From Acanthochlamys bracteata (taxonomy: Eukaryota > Streptophyta > Magnoliopsida > Pandanales > Velloziaceae): a DNA stretch of 64,000 bases. The stretch lies in assembly GCA_019914995.1 (NCBI GenBank), contig CM034143.1, positions 3,226,501-3,290,500 of the forward strand, read 5' to 3'. The translations under genes were made by a program, and so were the position numbers. Positions 23,001 to 31,679 of the stretch are shown here, one piece after another. A model generated the notes under the pieces. That model saw only the letters and a program-made list of their open reading frames with translations, did not search any database and was not told the origin of the DNA. Every line of letters starts with the position of its first letter. Positions within the stretch are counted from its first letter, which is position 1.

Positions 23001-26000
23001 TGTGAAGAGATCACCTAGGGTACCTGTTTATTTGTTGTATATCTTATTTAAGCTAAAAGTTTTTGCAGAAGAATTCTCTATGTCTGGATAAATGATTTTT
23101 CAAAAAATTAATTTTCAAAAAGACATAACAAAGATCTATAGCAGAATGAGGAAGTAATCCAAGTAGCTTGAATGAAAGGATAAAAACTCAAGAAGCTATA
23201 TTTTTCTCATTTCTTTTTAAATTTCTCGTTCCTTGTAGAGTCGGAGAACAATCTTTAGTTACAGAAAAGTCAAAGTACCAAGTAGGATTTCTTTATACGC
23301 TGGGACCTCCATGTCTCTTGAACGTGGCATAGCTTACTGTTGCCCAAACTTTATGATTCCAACTAGAGAAGCTGGAATAATAAAAATTGGTGTAAAAATA
23401 AAAGGCTATGAGTCCAAAGTAAAAGGTTCAAATCTTTTCTTTGTAATATGTTTCCTAAGAAGATTCAGAATCTCCTCACAGGTCACCTGCTTTCATCGTG
23501 AGAAATCATGCTGAGCAGATTAGAGGAAAGAGTCGTATGGTCATTAATTATAAACGATTAAATGACAATACAATAGATGATGGTTATCTAATTCCTAATA
23601 AAACAGATTTGTTAGATAGGATTAGAGGCCAAAAGATATTTAGCAAATTCGATTGTAAATCGAATTTTTGGCAAGTTAACATGGAAAAGGATAGTATTCC
23701 ATGGACAGCCTTCACTTGTCCTGAAGGACATTTTGAATGGTTAGTAATGCCATTTGGCTTAAAAAATGCACCATCCATTTTTCAAATAAAAATGAATTTT
23801 ATATTTAAGAAGCATGATAAATTCGTCTCAGTCTATATAGACGATATACTTGTCTTCTCAAAAACTGAAAAGGAACATTTAGGACATCTTCAAATAGTCC
23901 TAAAAGAGTTTCTAGATCATGGCATAATTGTATCTAAAAAAAAGATGCAATTATTTAAAGAAAAAATTGAATTCTTAAGAGTAATTATAGGCAAGCGTTC
24001 TATTGAACTACAACCTCATATTACTCAAAAAATTCAAGAATTTCCAGATAAATTAGAATCTCCTCACAGGTCACCTGCTTTTAATAATTCAATAATTTTT
24101 TTATAATATTTTATAGATTTAAAAAAATTAAATATAAAAAATTTAAAATCGTAAAATTTATTATTTTTTTTTATTATATTAAAATAAATGACGGATCGGA
24201 ACAAGGATGGGGAGCCATCTTGCTCTCTAGACAAAATAAGTATTCTACAGACTCTGAAAAGATATGTAGATATGCTTCAGGAAAGTTTAAAGAAAAGGGT
24301 GAAATAAAATCAATTGATGCAAAAATCTTAGCTATTTGCTATGCATTAGATGCATTTAAATTGTTTATTCTCCCAAAATATGAGATAACAATTAGAACTG
24401 ATTGTGAAGCTATAGTTAAATTCTATAGCTAAGTTAAATGAAAAACGATCTACTCAACGTAGATGGTATAACCTACTAGATAGACTCGGCACCATTAAAC
24501 ATGTTAAAATTGAACATTTAAAAAGAAAATCTAATATAGCTGCTGATTTATTATCTAGAGCATCTTTTATTATATCTGACAGCTTAACTAACAAGTTTTC
24601 TGTTACAGATGGGAGAACCACCAGATAAACCCAATAAGGGAAAAGTACCAATGGCAGAGGAGGCAAAATCTTCAGCTAAGTTGAAAAAACCATCAGTTTA
24701 CAAGGGTGCAAATCCGAAGCCTGTTAATTCAGAGAAAAGATGTTATTTCGGTAACCTTTCTTTAATGGTATTTCCACCAAGCAATAAGAGCTTTAAGCCC
24801 CTTACTAACTACAGTTTATCCAAAGAACACACTTGTCTTCTTGACAATTTGTGGATCTGTTGGGATAAACAAGACCGAGACCAGAAATGATTCATGGCTT
24901 GTTTAAATAGTTTAGCCTTGGTTTTTCATGTATCAAATACCAGGTATCCTTTTTATGTGGTTTACACAGGAGAAATTCCAAGTGTCTATCATGACTATGA
25001 AGAAATTCCTGAACAAAGAATTTTTGATAATACATTCGTTAAATCATACGACAAACTTTTAAAGTTAGAAAATCAGTTAGATGTATCAGAAGATGAATAC
25101 CTTTACTACAATATTTATAGAAATATACGTAAAGGAATTTTAATTGATACAACTGAAACTAAGTTTAAAGAAAGACACTCTCTTATTCAACAAATATGGT
25201 CGGCTAGAATTAAGCTTAGACTTTATGTTGAAACATTACAAGCTGAAATAAAAACAAAGAAACGAAAGCCTTTTTCTCCGGAAGAAAAAATTCGATTTAA
25301 TAAACAGCTTGAAAGAAGAATTCTAAGCATAAAAAATTGCTTAACGATTACCTGTGTGGTAAATTTGTCTAGGATTTAATGATTGAAGACTTTCAAATTT
25401 AATCTCTACCGTTGAATATAAAGAAATATGAATCGATAACACACTGATAAAATTTCAACTCAATAGAATTACGAATTGACCTCCATCTGGCCACTTAATC
25501 AAAATGACACCATGCTTCAGATTTCGCTGCTTTAGCTCCCTCTTTTACATCTTTATTTAGTTCTTGGCATATAAATTTCTCTCATTCACCATCAAGGCAG
25601 TAAATCAAGCTCTACGATGAACTTCAATTATTTGAACATTTAATTAGTTGGCTTAGATCCATGGTTTTCCTTCAAAACTTTTAGCTAGAGTTTCTAAAGT
25701 GAAAAAACCAAGGAAGTTGATAAGAATTTGGACAAGAGTATTCTTTCAAATTCGAAGTTAATAAGATTAAAATCATCTTGCTCCTATCCATTATCCATAC
25801 CTTTAACATCATCAAGTTTTTGCTGGTTTTAGATATTTCATTTTTGGACGTTTACCCCATTTTAAAGGAATATTAAGGCCCCGTTTGATCTCTTGGAAAG
25901 CAGTAAAACATTTAAGGATTTCTTAAAACATTTCTGCGATAAGATTCCTAACTACGTTTATAATGTTTGATTTATTTAGTGCTATAAATATGAGAAGGTA

Positions 26001-27712
26001 GACCAGTCCAGCCTACACAAACTAAGAATTTTTTGCCCGGCCCGACAAACCGTCAGCTTTGTTTCCTAGAATAACTAAGACAGAAGAATTATCTAAGCAG
26101 CAAACTAAGACAAGAATTATTATTCAAGTTAAATAAAAAGTTTATTATAATATTTATGCATTTTTTAACCATTTGACCAAGCTGGACTAGGCGGCCCGCT
26201 AGGCCAGATGAAGGCCGACCAGATAATCAATTAGATTCACACCGAAATGATCCATTTAGCCTAGCTCAAATTTATTACTCTAGGTCTGCTTAGAGCTAGA
26301 AATTGAATTTGAATAAATTTTAATATCTAACCGAAATAATAATTAAGGGAATATCAAAGTAATTAATTAACAATGAACTAGTTATGAAACAATATAATAA
26401 TCAAATATCAATATTAGTTTAAGTAAAATTACAATTAGGAAAAAAGAATGATTAGAATAATAATAGTTATAATGTTAATGGCAACATGTTGTGAGTAGAG
26501 AGGAAATATGGAAGTGGCGACACAACAAAACAGCAAGTGGACCAGCACATATCCTTTCCAATTTTGCTTTCTCTATATTTGAGAAGAAATAACTTGGTTA
26601 AAGTTTTCCTCCAAACTTTTTATTCAGCTTGTTTTTGGAGAACGAAAAATGCTAGCAAACTAACTTGCAAAAAGTTTTCCTTTTCTTGCACTTTTATACT
26701 AAAACAGATAAGGTTAGGGTACAGATCCTTTACTGTAGGATCCTCTTGATGGTATCAGGTTCGGATCTTACATAGATCTGAACAGAATCCAACCCATTTA
26801 CAGCTTCACAAGTCATGCCACAAGAATGCAGAAACTTATAAATAAATAATAAGGTAGCAAAAGGAAGACTTCATGAACATGACAGAATATAATGTGCTTA
26901 ATAGAAAGAACATTCACTTGTACAAGTTTCTGCTATGAAACATAGATATCTCCAAGAACATCTCCATCTGCTCAGATAATAATAATGTATAGAAGTAAAT
27001 TAAGAGGCAAAGACTCCATATGCCCAAATGTTGAATAAGGTGCACTCAGCATTGGCATAAGAAACTAGGGTCTGCTAACCAAGATATGCAACTAGAGAAT
27101 ATATATGGTTCAAGGAAAAAGTTGTAAATTCCTCCTGCGATTTCATATTCTCTATAAAGATATAAACCTAAAAAACAATCGATATTCAGCAACAGAATAA
27201 AGACAACAACACTAATTCATTAAATAGAAGAAAAACGAACATTTCCAGGATTACCCACCGGTCTTGCGTGGGGCGACCTTGCGCTTGTGGGGCTGGGGCT
27301 GCGCAGGTGCATCCTTGGCCTCCCGTGCGGCTCGCTTGGCCAAGTTGGTCTGGTGACGCTTCCCCTGCGTGTGTGCCAGGTAGTTCCCCTCGTTGTTGTG
27401 CAGGGTCAAGCAAAGCTTGCATTCATAGCTAGACAACCACCGGAAATCTTCATTCATTCACTCAATTCATTAAAGAAAGCAGAGCAGCAGGGAATAAAGC
27501 CTTATCTAGGGTTTAGGTTATCTAGGGTGGCTTAGGATTTAGGGGGAATGGAAAAGTTACCTGCCGAGATGGTTGCGCATGAAATAGGGATCCTTGGCGA
27601 GGTCGATGGTCTCGAGGGCGAGGCGGCGGAGACGCTCACGACGGTCAATGGCTTCGTTCTGAGCGGAAGCAGAGCCGCCGCTGCCTGGCTTCGAACCCCA
27701 GTCGCGATCCAT
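17072..27712 (-). CDS. SF3A2: Splicing factor 3A subunit 2 (SF3A2/SF3a66)
   Basis: Subunit of the SF3a complex that joins the U2 snRNP and helps it bind the intron branch site in the nucleus. Coding exons (minus strand) are 27712-27561, 27428-27259, 19212-19136, 18122-18057, 17973-17899, 17598-17524 and 17434-17072. All have GT..AG junctions and compatible phases, giving 325 residues. The protein opens MDRDWGSKPGSGGSASAQNE, the invariant start of the family. Residues about 51-85 hold the matrin-type zinc finger (YECKLCLTLHNNEGNYLAHT, then GKRHQTNL). Conserved blocks KIGRPGYRVTKQYDPETKQR, EYPEIEENAKPRHRFMSSFE, DKRYQYLLFAADPYE and PKFFSHWD follow. The tail is proline-rich (runs of PPPP and PLPPPP), as in homologues. 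The reading frame is intact. The oddity is intron 2, about 8.0 kb, which carries an endogenous pararetrovirus in antisense orientation and MITE pieces. Confidence 0.95.
19213..20874 (-). other. SF3A2 intron 2, 3' part, no feature
   Basis: Ordinary AT-rich intron sequence. Frames of 78 to 95 codons on the minus strand at 20132-20419 and 20513-20749 show no domain and overlap nothing conserved. I see no repeat or RNA gene here. Confidence 0.5.
20875..20977 (-). repeat. truncated arm of a MITE family
   Basis: The sequence from 'aaatttgacaaaagatatat' through 'gtgtcacattgatcaagagt' to 'tctaattgag' matches, in reverse orientation, the centre and one arm of the complete MITE at about 29.0-29.4 kb. 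It stops abruptly at a TA-rich tract (20978-21055), so this copy is truncated. Confidence 0.6.
20978..21058. repeat. TA/TATG microsatellite
   Basis: Imperfect run of tatatg, tatac and tatata units between two MITE-derived segments, within SF3A2 intron 2. Confidence 0.7.
21059..21435. mobile_element. MITE with long terminal inverted repeats
   Basis: The left arm GCACTCC...GGCACTCCCTCTCCGGTTTA (from 21059) and the right arm, reverse-complemented, GCACTCAGC...GGCACTCCCTCTCCGGTTTA (ending 21435), form an inverted repeat. It continues through the shared 'ccaatctccacctttagata'-like and 'aaaatttcagctcaatcgga'-like blocks to near the centre. Arms of the same core sequence recur at 20875-20977, 25385-25510 and 29.0-29.4 kb. 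Only a weak 4-bp AAGA repeat flanks it, so the target duplication is uncertain. The right arm supplies the ATG and first 25 codons of the open frame that begins at 21362. Confidence 0.75.
21362..22324 (+). CDS. coiled-coil ORF of endogenous pararetrovirus
   Basis: An uninterrupted 320-codon frame, the longest in the viral insert. The first 25 codons lie in the MITE arm, so the original viral start was probably downstream or upstream of the MITE insertion. Residues about 75-115 form a Lys/Glu/Leu-rich predicted coiled coil (EQVEQVNKHADALEKEKTEL). Residues about 245-275 are basic (SQLRRQKRQKAKESLKED). The remainder is Ser/Thr/Pro-rich and probably disordered. It sits upstream of reverse transcriptase in the same orientation. 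Coiled-coil proteins occur in caulimovirids, but I cannot assign this one to a named protein. An unrelated short ORF (22275-22502) overlaps its end. Probably not expressed as a host protein. Confidence 0.5.
   Translation: MKLNLKVTPAINRRGSAPKEGLLSARRNLGCNYYIAPSLRQSMSSSFPFSSPDNSVLQYGIAHPGEKIIFCDHCLETREQVEQVNKHADALEKEKTELLKIISNLEAQLQKLKSQVFSPNSDFVVEQQQVDLWLYPKKPHKLGVVQTAIKNKRFVLNLKENRLTSPADGAGKDFSNPLTAEHLSKMLTSGTDHSSPTMYGIDKGTSSPFMVDHLPKVIIKVQTSPNNPSTSFAGVDPAGHGQLDSGASSSEVTKSQLRRQKRQKAKESLKEDILSSVQTMLKEFIKVPIPSAHTTKKAEVSTSEDDACSTNDQQKEHQDS
22325..23466 (+). pseudogene. decayed viral interval, possible movement-protein scrap
   Basis: No sustained frame. A 67-codon frame at 23311-23514 reads GIIKIGVKIKGYESKVKGSN, followed by a hydrophobic stretch. 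This is weakly reminiscent of the core of 30K-type movement proteins, but the match is too short to be sure. Coat protein and aspartic protease motifs could not be identified, so a large part of the viral genome is missing or unrecognisable here. Confidence 0.35.
23467..24108 (+). pseudogene. pararetrovirus reverse transcriptase
   Basis: An open frame with the diagnostic caulimovirid RT blocks: RMVINYKRLNDNT near the start, IFSKFDCKS, EGHFEWLVMPFGLKNAPSIF, the catalytic YIDD box at 23834-23845 followed by ILVFSKT, and GIIVSKKKMQLF. It would copy packaged RNA into DNA. The carboxy end is aberrant: after the block ending PDKLE the frame re-enters a 27-bp copy of the sequence at its own start (23467-23493 repeated at 24055-24081) and then runs into AT-rich DNA and a stop at 24104-24106. 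The connection subdomain is therefore lost. The active-site residues are intact but the gene is truncated and rearranged. Confidence 0.88.
24187..24629 (+). pseudogene. pararetrovirus RNase H domain
   Basis: From 24187 the frame reads DGSEQGWGAIL, YASGKF, then IDAKILAICYALDAFK and IRTDCEAIV, the order of the caulimovirid RNase H domain that degrades the RNA strand of the hybrid. A TAA at about 24430 and a frameshift follow, after which another frame continues with a carboxy-terminal block (QRRWYNLLDRLG, IEHLKRKSNIAADLLSRA) to a stop at 24627-24629. This end overlaps the start codon of the next ORF at 24609, an arrangement typical of these compact genomes. The usual first DGS motif is present, but the gene is broken. 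Confidence 0.8.
24609..25379 (+). pseudogene. viroplasmin/transactivator-type ORF (TAV-like)
   Basis: Two stretches in the same frame, 24609-24890 and 24894-25379, are separated by one TGA at 24888-24890. The second contains FYVVYTGEIPSVYHDYEEIP, the signature of the caulimovirid viroplasmin domain, an RNase-H1-amino-terminal-like fold found in transactivator/inclusion-body proteins. A Lys/Glu-rich helical segment follows. The first part is basic and Lys/Pro-rich. In caulimoviruses this protein builds the cytoplasmic inclusion body and supports translation of downstream ORFs. It is shorter than typical family members, so its carboxy end is probably lost at about 25380, where MITE sequence begins. 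Non-functional as it stands. Confidence 0.7.
25385..25510 (+). repeat. single MITE arm
   Basis: The blocks 'aatctctaccgttgaatata', 'aaaatttcaactcaatagaa' and 'gacctccatctggccactta' match the left arm of the complete MITE at about 29.0-29.4 kb. No opposite arm follows. It abuts the end of the viral insert. Confidence 0.6.
25511..27258 (-). other. SF3A2 intron 2, 5' part
   Basis: Intron sequence with no gene. A GGCCCCGTTTGATCTC motif next to TTAA at about 25874-25894 looks like one PIF-type terminal repeat, but no partner was found. A 70-codon frame at 26537-26749 lacks any motif. Confidence 0.45.
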
Positions 27713-29000
27713 CTCCGGCTCTCAATTCGATTGAACGAACGATCAATAACTATCTTGAGATAACGATCGCTATATAGTAGTCTCTAGCTGTAAAGAGGAG
27801 AGATGGGGAAGAAGAAGAGGCCACTGGAGAATAATCAAATTGGAGAAGAAGCCCGTTTAAATCGGCTTGGGTTGACGAATCCAAATCCCTTGCAGAGTAG
27901 CAAGCGGTCCTGGCGTTGTTGATGTGGATAGAACATAGTAGCGATATTCCCCATTACGTTGCAGTGTTGCACGGATAATTTAATAACTAATTAACTATTA
28001 GACGAATTACTTTCTTAATCAAAATTATAATTAATTGCTTAAAGTTAGAATAGTATCACAGTATCACAGCCCCAATTGTTTTCAAATCGTGTAAAGCATG
28101 CTTTTGATTTTTTCCGTACTATGTAATGGTATTTCATTCCCTACGTTAGAGACTTGCAGGTGTTATTTGAGTTTGCTTATAAACTCATTTTATTCTTATT
28201 TTTTTAATATTTTTTAATAAATCTTATACAGTATTGTACAAACTATTGTAAAATTTAAAAAATACAAAAAAATTTACGTAGTAATATTTTATTATTATTT
28301 ATTTTTATTATTATTTTTGAGGTAAAAAAAGTATACTTTATTTTCTAAAAAAATTTTTAAATACTTTTAGCTCAAAAAAATATCTTTTTAGAAACACTTC
28401 TAAATATCCTATTCACCTTCATCTATTACTTGTGAAATATTTAATTAAAAATTAAGTTTAAAAATTTTTAACTTCAATAAAATGCAGGGCAAGTTTGCTA
28501 TTACTTTCAAGTCCTTATCACTTCAAATAAACATTTCAAGTTTTCTAAAAAAAATTTTACAATATTTTCTAGATTTTATTTAAATTTGAAAATATAAACA
28601 AATTGTATATTGTAAATCATTATATGTATAATTATTATTATTTTTTAGATAAAACAATTAAGCTCATTTTTTGAAAAATTTTCAATATACTTTTCATATA
28701 AAAAAAAACTTCATTTCATTCATGTTATCTAATAAATCATTTATAATATTCTATACAATCTATTTTAAAAGTGAGATTTTATTATTACTTATTTTTGCTA
28801 ACTTTTGAATTAATAAAAAATAGAGCTTGTTTTTCGAGATAGAATAAAAATATTCTTCATTCCTTAATGCTCTATTTTATAAGCACTCTCAAACAACCCT
28901 TTAATTTTGTGCATTATTTTCTTATTTTAATAAACAAAAAGAAGTATTTATTGCTAAAATTATCTCTAATTCACTTACTATTTATTTAAAAAAATTTTGT
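27713..29000. other. SF3A2 upstream region
   Basis: The first about 250 bases upstream of the SF3A2 start (27713-27960) are GC-richer than what follows and presumably hold the 5' UTR and promoter. I could not define a TATA box. The remainder is AT-rich and contains the MITE at 28158-28902. Confidence 0.4.
28158..28902. mobile_element. AT-rich MITE
   Basis: The left end AGGTGTTATTTGAGTTTGCT, continuing TATAAA, is an imperfect inverted repeat of the right end, which reverse-complemented reads AAGGGTTGTTTGAGAGTGCT and continues TATAAA. The interior is about 745 bp, AT-rich and non-coding. The target duplication is not clear. Confidence 0.6.
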
Positions 29001-29004
29001 GGTT

Positions 29005-29425
29005 ATATATATATATATGATAGAATGTATGCACTTCCTACACTCCATACACTCAAATCCAATCTCCACCGTTGGATATGAAGAACCATGAGTTGCGAAC
29101 ATGTTGATAAAATTTCAGCTCAATCGGAATACGAATAGACCTCCATCAGAACCCTTGATCAAAGTGACACAAAAACAAATTATATATCTTTTGTCAAATT
29201 TAACTTTTTATATTATTTTGATCAAGAGTTCCTATGGAGGTCGATTCATATTTCGATTGAGCTGAAATTTTATCAACATGTTCTCAACTCATGGTTCTTT
29301 ATATTCAACGGTGGAGATTGAATTTGAAGAGCTCGCCAGCCACTTTTGGCCAGCATGTGTACACATATGTCTTCAAGATGACATATGTCTATATTCTATC
29401 ATATATATATATATATATATATTTA
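29005..29425. mobile_element. complete MITE in TA-rich target
   Basis: The outer ends are inverted copies of a TATATGATAGAAT motif embedded in TA runs. Inside, a long left arm (ccaatctccaccgttggata, then aaaatttcagctcaatcgga, then gacctccatcagaacccttg) is repeated in inverse orientation on the right at 29212-29330. The centre holds 'ttttgtcaaatttaac'. This is the best-preserved member of the family whose arms also occur at 20.9, 21.1-21.4 and 25.4 kb. It has no coding capacity. Confidence 0.75.
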
Positions 29426-29851
29426 TAAACATTACTATTCCTTTCATATTATGTATGAAAGTAAACTGATCGTCTAGAGATTAGTGATAATTCTTGAGAT
29501 CATATAATCATCACCTCGATTGTTGTTGCACATGGAGTACGTAGTGCTATGGATCGACCACGAAGACTTAAGCATCGACCTAGCTCAAGCCATGCTACTT
29601 GCCCTAGGTGCAAGTAGCCAGCAGCTACAAGTGACTCGATGCATAGGGTCACTTGGCATCCAAGTGGCACTCATTGCCATTGGCCTGAGCATGTCTTTAA
29701 ATTTGAATCAAACACTTCAGAAGTCTTATTCTACCCAGGACATAGGCTGAAGGAATTCTAGAGTCCATGCGAAGTCAAAATACCAAGAGGCTTCCTATGA
29801 ACAGATAGGTTCTGAGAGTCGGTTACCGAGAGGCCACCAGTGGCGTATCAC
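29426..29851. other. spacer before gypsy element
   Basis: Moderately GC-balanced sequence with a 76-codon frame (29520-29750) that has no known motif. It could be old retroelement DNA. No feature can be supported. Confidence 0.35.
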
Positions 29852-30104
29852 TGATAGAATTTTTTTTCTTGTTTAGTTACTTGTTTCATTAGTTTTCTAG
29901 ATTCTATACAAGTAGTTGATTACATTAGGAATTCTGGATTGCCTTGGAGTAGCAAGGCTTATAAATCCATAGATGACACTTGAAACAAGTATGGAATATT
30001 ATTTTCTGTTTCAGCTATTCTGTTCATCTGATTTCTCATCTAGTTCAGACTTTTGCACATCCTGTTCGTCCTCTACATCTCATCTTGTTCCCTTATTTAT
30101 ATCA
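29852..30104 (+). repeat. 5' LTR of gypsy element
   Basis: A 253-bp segment beginning TGATA and ending TATCA, a perfect 5-bp inverted terminus with the canonical TG..CA. It lies two bases before the primer-binding site. A TATAAAT box at 29960-29966 is a plausible internal promoter. No second LTR exists in the window, so identity-based dating is impossible. Confidence 0.75.
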
Positions 30105-30106
30105 TT

Positions 30107-30121
30107 TGGTATCAGAGACAG
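30107..30121 (+). other. primer-binding site (tRNA-Met type)
   Basis: TTGGTATCAGAGAC differs by one base from the TGGTATCAGAGC complementary to the 3' end of initiator methionine tRNA. This is the usual primer for plant LTR retrotransposons. Confidence 0.8.
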
Positions 30122-30149
30122 GTTAATTCTATGAAGAACATTAACGCGG

Positions 30150-31640
30150 TTGCTCCAGAGTCACCAAATTCTAACAATTCACAACAATCAGTGGATCCTG
30201 GTAACTTCCTCAGAGTTCCCCAGTCACCATTGGCTCGTCAGTCTATGCAGCCAGCGGGATGAACCAGAATTGAGGGAGCAATTCAACTTTATGGCCGCTA
30301 ATTTTATTAGTTGCATAGCATGCTTGACTGCAAATCTTGCTGAGATGCAACGCGTGGTGAATTCTATTAGCAAAACAAACAAAATCAGCCATAGTGCAGC
30401 ACCAGCAACCTTACATCAACCACCCAATTCACACATGCCTTCTACTTTAAACCAACCTCTAGGCCCACCCACCTAGCCCTCTTATGGCAATCACCCTGTC
30501 CACAACCTCGCTGCATCCTCTTCCACATCCGGCACAGCCAATGTCCAGTTGCAGACAACCAGAGAAACACTAATTCGACAACCAAACCAGCTACCACCCT
30601 TACAAATTCATCCACTTAACCACGTACGAACATATACCTATCCACAACCACCCCTGCTACCCAATCTAGTGACTCAAGATTTTCTACTTGAGCCTCTTAC
30701 TGCTGCTCAACCATCCCACGAAACCAACCAAAACCGCAACAATAATACTGTACCACTCGGTTTGCAACACCAACATATGGCACCCTCTTATTCGAATGCA
30801 GCAACTTACCAAAATCCTATAGGCACACTGGATTTTCAACAACGTATGCCGAGGGATCGCTACAAATTTCCCACTTTCGATGGGACTAAAGTCAATGAAT
30901 GGATTTATTTGGCGGAAAAGTATTTCAAATACTACCGCACCCCTATGGATGAATGTCTTTCCATTGCTCTGATGTATTTTCAAGACGAAGCAAATCGGTG
31001 GTACCAAAATTTTGAGAGGGATAAACCTCACCATTCTTGGGAACAACTGAAGGAGGAACTCATACAAAGATTTGGAAGTACCACCTTTGGACATCCTAGT
31101 TTTGCCTTGAAGCAATTAATGCAAAACAGTTCTGTGGCAGAGTACCAAGCTGTCTTTGAAGACCTACGTGCTAGATTACCTCATGCTACAGAGGCTGATC
31201 TCCTTGGTAATTTTTGTGGTGGCCTTTCCAAGCGCATCGCACTTGATGTGTTGGCCAGTAGACCAGCCAGCTTGCAGGAGGCCTTTAAGCTGGCAAGAAT
31301 TTTTGAGCAAAAATCTAACATGAGCCAATCCACTATATGTTTCTCATCTAACCGTAATGATTGGGCAGTATCTAGTCCAAGCCCCTCTGCTGCATCAACA
31401 GCTCCAGCTGCAAACTATTAGTCTACTGGAGTTACTACAACAGCTAGCAACGCAGTTCGAAATAGACCCACTGGGCTCAGCGTAGCTGATATCAATGCAC
31501 GACGAGCTAAAGGGTTGTGTTTTTATTGCGATGCAAAATATGAAAGAGGTCATAGATGTGGTTCCAAACTGTATGCAATTGCTGGCCATGAGGATGAAGA
31601 ATCTGAGGATGATTGCTGCTATGACACAGAAGTGTAGGAA
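30150..31640 (+). pseudogene. gypsy gag
   Basis: Capsid-type protein that would package the RNA. In one frame, broken by TAG at 30474-30476 and 31419-31421, there is a Gln/Pro/Asn-rich amino-terminal region and the retrotransposon gag core around 30860-31310 (KFPTFDGTKVNEWIYLAEKY, then WEQLKEELIQRFG). A zinc knuckle (CFYCDAKYERGHRC) follows at about 31519-31560. The finger keeps its Cys and His residues. The frame ends at TAG near 31636, close to the protease junction. Confidence 0.8.
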
Positions 31641-31679
31641 AACACTGAAGATGCAACTTTATCGCTGAGCGCAATACAT

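Larger units (their letters stand above)
21436..25379 (+). mobile_element. endogenous caulimovirid (pararetrovirus) insertion
   Basis: An integrated, defective copy of a plant DNA pararetrovirus (Caulimoviridae) lying in intron 2 of SF3A2, antisense to the host gene. Order on the plus strand: a coiled-coil ORF, a decayed interval, reverse transcriptase, RNase H, then a viroplasmin/transactivator-type ORF. A separate downstream ORF with a viroplasmin-like domain argues for a caulimovirus-type rather than a single-polyprotein genome. I cannot assign the genus. Integrase is absent, as expected for this family. The frame is broken in several places (stop in the last ORF, rearranged RT carboxy end, frameshift after RNase H), and a coat protein with its CCHC finger was not found. 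It is a relic that cannot give a complete genome. Confidence 0.85.

Noticed and set aside
25874-25894. GGCCCCGTTTGATCTC motif as the end of another Harbinger-like element
   Set aside because: No inverse partner end was found within several kb, so an element cannot be delimited.
27186-27535. Several 70-82-codon frames on both strands
   Set aside because: They are extensions or antisense shadows of SF3A2 exon 2. The real exon is 27259-27428 by splice sites and homology.
30107-30121. tRNA-like sequence
   Set aside because: Only the short complement of a tRNA 3' end is present and it directly follows an LTR. It is a primer-binding site, not a tRNA gene.
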